This document shows, one piece after another, positions 59,304 through 64,000 of a DNA stretch of 64,000 nt. A program made the translations under genes and the position numbers. Below the pieces are notes generated by a model. That model saw only the letters and a program-made list of their open reading frames with translations, ran no database searches and was not told where the DNA came from. The number at the start of each line of letters is the position of its first letter. Within the stretch, counting starts at the first letter, position 1. The stretch covers positions 1,500,190-1,564,189 of the forward strand of contig WBVU01000015.1 of assembly GCA_009192285.1 (NCBI GenBank). Reading direction: 5' to 3'. The stretch is from Morchella semilibera. Its lineage: Eukaryota; Ascomycota; Pezizomycetes; Pezizales; Morchellaceae.

Positions 59304-59994
59304 ATGTCTCAGGTTCCTCCTGGTTATGTGTCCGAGGTGGTTTTTAATGCGCGTGTCCATGCTCTCGAGGTGAGGTTGGCCGTGCTGGAGGGAAGGTTTG
59401 TCTGCTCCTATTATTGCATCCCCTCCCCTCTCCCCCGGCTAGGGCATGGTTCTTTTCTCTTTCTTCGGTCGCGCATTGTTGCTCGTTCTGTGTGCTTTAA
59501 TAAACCAATTTTAACATACCGAAACTTTCCCCTCTATTTACAGGGCCCATCCCACATCTATTATCGATTATACGACCCTCGCATTGATGGCCCAGGAGCG
59601 CGACACCGCCCGCGACGCCACCGCCACCGCAGTGTCTGACCGCGAGGCCGCACGCCGAGAGAGGGACACCGCCGTCAAAGAGCGGGAGACCGCCGCCAGG
59701 GAGCGGGACGCAGCCCGCGCCGCCACCGCCACCGCCGTGTCTGACCGCGACGCCGCGCGCCGAGAGAGGGACACCGTAGTCAGCGAGCGGGACGCGGCTC
59801 AGGCCACTTTGGCCCTCCGTTCCGCCGTCACTCCGGACATGGTGGAGGAGTACGGTCGTATCAGGGATAGGCTGGCCTTTCTCTACGGGGGTGCTGTGCC
59901 CGGGGATGAGTGGGAACAGGAGCAGAAAGATGAGCTTCGTGATATAAATCGTGCTTTTAAGGACAACCACCGGTCGATGGCAAATTCCTCGTAA
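59304..59994 (+). CDS. coiled-coil protein with RERD repeats
   Basis: Two exons, 59304-59395 and 59544-59994, join in frame to 180 residues (LEGR|AHPTS). The donor GTTTGT and acceptor TTTACAG enclose a 148-base pyrimidine-rich intron. The N-terminus is MSQVPPGYVSEVVFNARVHA with a short heptad-like segment. The second exon holds two tandem repeats of about 30-35 residues built on ATATAVSDREAARRERDTAV, rich in Arg, Glu, Asp and Ala and expected to form a long charged coiled coil. A globular tail (TPDMVEEYGRIRDRLAFLYG) follows. The repeats are GC-rich and nearly identical at DNA level, so the copy number may vary between strains. No family is recognised and no function is proposed. The start codon lies three bases after a transposon-end-like motif. 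Confidence 0.7.
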
Positions 59995-61715
59995 TACTCG
60001 TAATGTTTGTTTTACTTGTTTCGATTCTTGTTTTTCATTTTTTCTTTCAAGCTGTACGTATATCCTATGCCGAGTGGCTCAGCACAGGTTTCTCCCCTCT
60101 CTTTGTCCTTGTCTTCGACTTCTAGTTCTGTCTCTGGTGTCCCCTCTGCGGAAGGTTTTTTAGATCAATTAGTTATTGATCTGTATCTGATAAAAAACAA
60201 AGTTTCAAAACCAAGACATAGGTTGACGCCGGAGCATCCAGAATCGCGCTCATTGATGAGAGATTCGTATGCTACCTTCAACTTCTTATTTCCCTGCTCA
60301 TTCAACCCCATAAAGTCCAAGTCATCGGTGTGTTAGGGTTAGTGATCAAGTATATTAATTGTCTACACAAGCTAAGGGTTATCCCGGGAGCCCGATCAAC
60401 CCAAATACAGGGAGGATCTAAGTGACACACAACTAGAAACTCATGTGAGAGAGGAGAGCACCCCTACAGATACAACAGCTCAACCCAAATCAGGGACGTA
60501 ATCCCAAATTTGAGTCTCACAACAAGAACAGTAAAGACAGAAACGCTTCCCGGAACCCTAAGCCCAGCCCGTAGCGGGGCGCAGCCTCGGACCGGGCTGG
60601 CAAGTAGGCACAGAAGAGACACCTCCAAAAGAAAACAATCCAAGCGAAAAAAGGTACCATAAGGGATACCTCAGGCCCTAGATGATCCTACAGTTGCAAA
60701 ACATCAGACAATTGTATCTTCAGATGTTTTTCTATCCAATGGCATAACGAGTATTTTTTGAGGGTGATATCAGTACGATGTAGATGGGGAGGTTGAGAGG
60801 GTGGATCATTGCTATCTTTGACAATTTTGGAAGGCTTGATGCGTATCGTAGCAAGTAATCAAATAGTGAAGTTTAGTCATATTTCAAAACAGATCTGAAT
60901 GATATCTGGTGAGTCAAAGTGTTGAATTTTTTTTCTCCTTACTGCAGCAGGGATTCCTTACGGCAAATGATATTTCCATGTGAGCAGGGGTGTGACAGGT
61001 GTCTTTGATCCACAGATTCCATCCACTACACTAAAGGCGGTTTTTTCCTTATATATAGTGGTTTCTTTGTGGAGAGAGAAACAGTTTCAAATCTGTTACA
61101 CTACAGAAATCTTGCTTCACCCGGGGTTCCGTGATCCGAGGTGCGACTGTATTATATGAACTTTTCGCTCTTAGCAAGCCTAACATGCCTTGTCTGTCTG
61201 TTACCCTCTTATATCTCGGTTCGTACAGTAGGACATTCCACTCTGCATGTTCTCAACGTTCGGACGTTGCCAATGGACATTCAACATATTTGCAGAAAAA
61301 TAATTTACGTGTAATGAGCACCATAATGGGTCCAGAAATGAACTTTGCGTGTCTCACCAAGCTATCCATATTTTTTGAATGGTGACCCGCCGTTCCCAAC
61401 ACATTTCATAGCTTACCGGTGCCTAAAAAAATGCTTTACTAACATCCACAGACTCGTATTTTCCAAGGACTGTGGTTGCTACGAGTAGGTATTTGCAAAC
61501 TGCGCCTAAATGTTTGCTGCTGTAGGAAATGGAAACAGCTCCTGGGGGCGAGGTGACCAAGAATTGGGGTTGCGGTAGGGAAGTCCAGCCAGAACGAACT
61601 AGGCTACAGTGTTTGGGGGTAGAGGAGGGGGGTATATGAATGTAGGTCTGCGTGCGGGGTGAATCCGGCAGAATGGGAAGACGTCGGTCAACTGGTTCAT
61701 AGATTATCACTCGCC
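59995..61715. other. spacer
   Basis: No gene supported. A GC-rich hairpin-like patch (AGCCCAGCCCG...CGGGCTGG) lies at about 60563-60602. A lone pogo-type end lies at 61098-61133. Confidence 0.5.
61098..61133. repeat. AC-rich tail leading to a single pogo-type terminal motif
   Basis: The sequence around 61110-61152, read on the minus strand, starts TACAGTCGCACCTCGGATCA, which resembles the ends of the MITEs at 25875 and 31535. No inverted partner was found within the window, so it is a solo end at best. Confidence 0.4.
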
Positions 61716-64000
61716 CACATCAGGACATCTCCTAGATTATACTTACCCCCCTCCCCCCCACCCACAGCCACAGCACACTGACTCACCCACACGCGCGCGA
61801 CTCGGAGAAATAAACAAAGAAAGAAAAAACCACACTGTGGTACCGGATTTCAGGATCGAACTAACCGTTGAAACCTGGCCCGGTTGGAAATCAATCAAAA
61901 CACATAACTACATACCTGTCATAGTCTCATCGCTTAAAGTGCCCTTACAGCGCCCAGGGTGTCTTTTCATCATCCGAGTAACCATAGAATCATAGCCTAT
62001 CACTCGGTCCACCACCCGCACCAGAGCGCAGCCCTCCACACCCCACAGGCAGAATACGCAGTCATGCAATATCACTCGGCACAAGCACCACCCTTCTCCG
62101 CGTACCCCCGCTAAACGTCCCCTGTTCTCCATACAATGCGCCTTCGGGCTACATGCAATCAGAATGCGCCAGGGTTAGGGTTACCATTATTTTCAGGGCG
62201 ATCTGGCCAGGCCGTGGAGTATGTGACCACGATTACTGGAACGGGCGCTGCGGAGGCCTGCGGGTCCACAGGGAGATGAGGAGGGTGGGGGGAGGGATAT
62301 GGATCCGGTTGGTGCCGGTGTGCAATACGGCGTTCCTGATGTATCCGGAGGTTAGGGGCTATCACGGGTGTCACTGTTGGCATGTGTGATCTTGTTCGCA
62401 TGGCCGATGGTTTTCTCTCTGTCGGCCGCTGCTGTAGATATAGGCTGCATGCCCGATAGCGCTCGCTGTCCACGTTAGCGCATAAGCGTGGACGAAGCAT
62501 GCTATCAGCCACCGGCGGCTCCACCGGCCGGCGCCATGGGCTCAGCACTATCCCCTACCAGCCCTGGGCATGCACCTCAGTAACGACAAAACTCTGTATC
62601 ATATGTACCAGCCATTCTCGGAACCCGGAATTGTGGGGCATTGGCCAGCTGCCGATCCCTGTGGACCCAGAACTCCAGCGGCCATGCGGTGTTGTAGAGG
62701 TCGGTGCGGACAGTTGGTACACGGGAGGTGGGGTCACTCGTTTGCTGCCGACGCCTTTTCCGGCGGGCAGCGGGGGAGGGGCAGCACGTGCATTCTGGGC
62801 TGCCTTTTACGTCACCGGCGCTGTTGAAGCATCTGAGGCGGGGCTGTCTGGCCTGGGGCGAGTAAGTTCTGTTATCTGATATATAGTCAAAGCGGGCTGT
62901 TCTCTGCGTGGCGGTGGCGGTGCGGTCCCCCGCCGCGCTGGGGTGGGCTCGTCCGTGCTCTAGGAATATGGCGCCGGCTCTCGGGGCTGGTGCAGCAGCG
63001 AGAACAGCCGGCGGCAATAAGATTACCAACCAGGAGAGCATCAGCGGGCCGTGCTTCGCAGTCGGTGCCAACACCACAGTCTCTCACTCGGACGCAGCCA
63101 TCACCGAGAACGGGCGCGGCGAGACTTCGGCGTCGCCCGGTACGCATTGCTATTTGCCGGGTGCGGAGTTGTAACAGGGTATGCGATAAGGGTAGGGCGA
63201 CTGTGTCCCACGTGGCTGGAACGCCGGGCTTGGGATAATGCATGCGGCTGGAAGCGAGCGGCGGTGCAGGGAACACCGCTTGTAGTACAGGCGCATCGGA
63301 AAGTTGCCTCAGTCAGCCCTGGCCATACGGAGCGACATCTGCCCCATGATCAACGATACGAGATCTATGTTCTGGTGGTGGTGCCGGGGGTCCCAACGGT
63401 ACAAACTGTTGGATCTCTATCCCCAGCGGTTGATATACGCACACTGGGTGTTTGAGACCGGGAACTACCTGCGATCTCCAGCTGAATTCAACGAACTGGT
63501 TAGACCACCAGTCCTGATTGATGAACCGTTAACCGTTTATTCAAGAACAAACAGTCCAGTTCAACCGTGAAGCCAGAAAACCGGTAAACAACTGGATATC
63601 CTGCCCAAGACGAAGACTGCCGATGGCTAGGGTGGCACCACGATAAACGGAACAGAATTGCTGCATACTCTGTACACAGAGTAGGTACGTTGCCGGGTGC
63701 TACCACATGGCGGAAGGGCCGAGACAACTGCATGCAGGAACCTGAGACATCGTGTCTCACCCGCCGCAGCCCTGCATACCGCACGTGGGTGCATATTCCC
63801 GGCGATAACTGCCCCACCCCCATGGGCCCCACCCCCACCCCACCTGTTGTACTGTTGCCCTGTTGCCCTGTTGCCCTACTGGCCACAAGCCATTCAGCCC
63901 CCATGCTTAAGCTCTTCAACTATCGCGAGCATGTCTCTCCAGGGCCCTTATCTTCAGCTGAGAACCTTACACCAGCAGCCCATGGCGCACTCTAGGCCTA
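61716..64000. other. GC-rich terminal region, coding-like but unassigned
   Basis: Composition rises well above the rest of the window and long frames appear on both strands, as near a real gene. The most protein-like pieces on plus are about 62620-62865 (WGIGQLPIPVDPELQ; YVTGAVEASEAGLSGLG), with a good GTAAGT donor at about 62861, and 63130-63330 (RYALLFAGCGVVTGYAIRVG, a possible membrane helix, then PTWLERRAWDNACGWKRAA). I could not join them by credible splice sites. On minus, a frame from 63044 starts MLSWLVILLPPAVLAAAPAP, like a signal peptide. Both cannot be right over their full length. A TGTTGCCC unit stands three times at about 63853-63876. Confidence 0.35.

Noticed and set aside
1-64000. 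CRISPR array, rRNA genes, biosynthetic cluster
   Set aside because: No regularly spaced repeats, no rRNA sequence and no set of biosynthetic enzymes were seen; CRISPR would not be expected in a fungus.

Overview
This is nuclear DNA of a filamentous fungus, most likely an ascomycete of the Pezizomycotina. The genes have short GT-AG introns of roughly 50-110 bases. The window also holds a Dicer-like gene, several fungus-specific protein families, and genes for serine hydrolases of the kind found at the N-terminus of fungal NLR-like proteins. Gene density is low. AT-rich spacer loaded with small inverted-repeat elements and decayed DNA transposons fills most of the 64 kb. A truffle-like (Pezizales) genome would fit, but that is inference; no marker here proves it.

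Layout. At 1.1-2.4 kb (-) lies a cysteine-rich single-pass membrane protein. At 3.1-6.8 kb (-) lies a Dicer-like protein with two RNase III domains, the second lacking conserved acidic residues. From 9.8 to 11.3 kb there are foldback elements and palindromes. Two convergent paralogues follow, at 13.8-15.4 kb (+) and 17.6-19.0 kb (-). Each has an RRM-like N-terminal domain followed by an alpha/beta hydrolase. The first keeps the GHSFGG nucleophile motif and the second has glycine in place of the serine. From 19 to 37.9 kb there is spacer with foldbacks, two pogo/Fot1-type MITEs, two Myb/SANT-like relics, a Tc1/mariner relic and a broken host membrane-protein gene. At 37.9-39.1 kb (+) is a fungal family often mislabelled geranylgeranyl pyrophosphate synthetase.

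At 46.3-49.5 kb (+) is the third hydrolase paralogue, here fused to about 12 ankyrin repeats and carrying a MITE in its second intron. A decayed ankyrin fragment follows at 50.9-51.6 kb. At 55.0-55.8 kb (-) is a conserved fungal protein of unknown role. At 56.0-58.7 kb is a PIF/Harbinger DNA transposon that looks nearly whole, with terminal repeats, a target duplication, a Myb-like gene and an intact spliced DDE transposase. At 59.3-60.0 kb (+) is a spliced coiled-coil gene. The last 2.3 kb is GC-rich and coding-like but unassigned.

How the genes may work together: the three hydrolase paralogues look like a small local family of the fungal self/non-self recognition (NLR-related) class, and the Dicer-like gene belongs to RNA silencing. 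The transposon load around them is the sort of target RNA silencing would have. These links are inference. No tRNA, rRNA or CRISPR array was found. Intron borders were read by eye from splice signals and reading frame.
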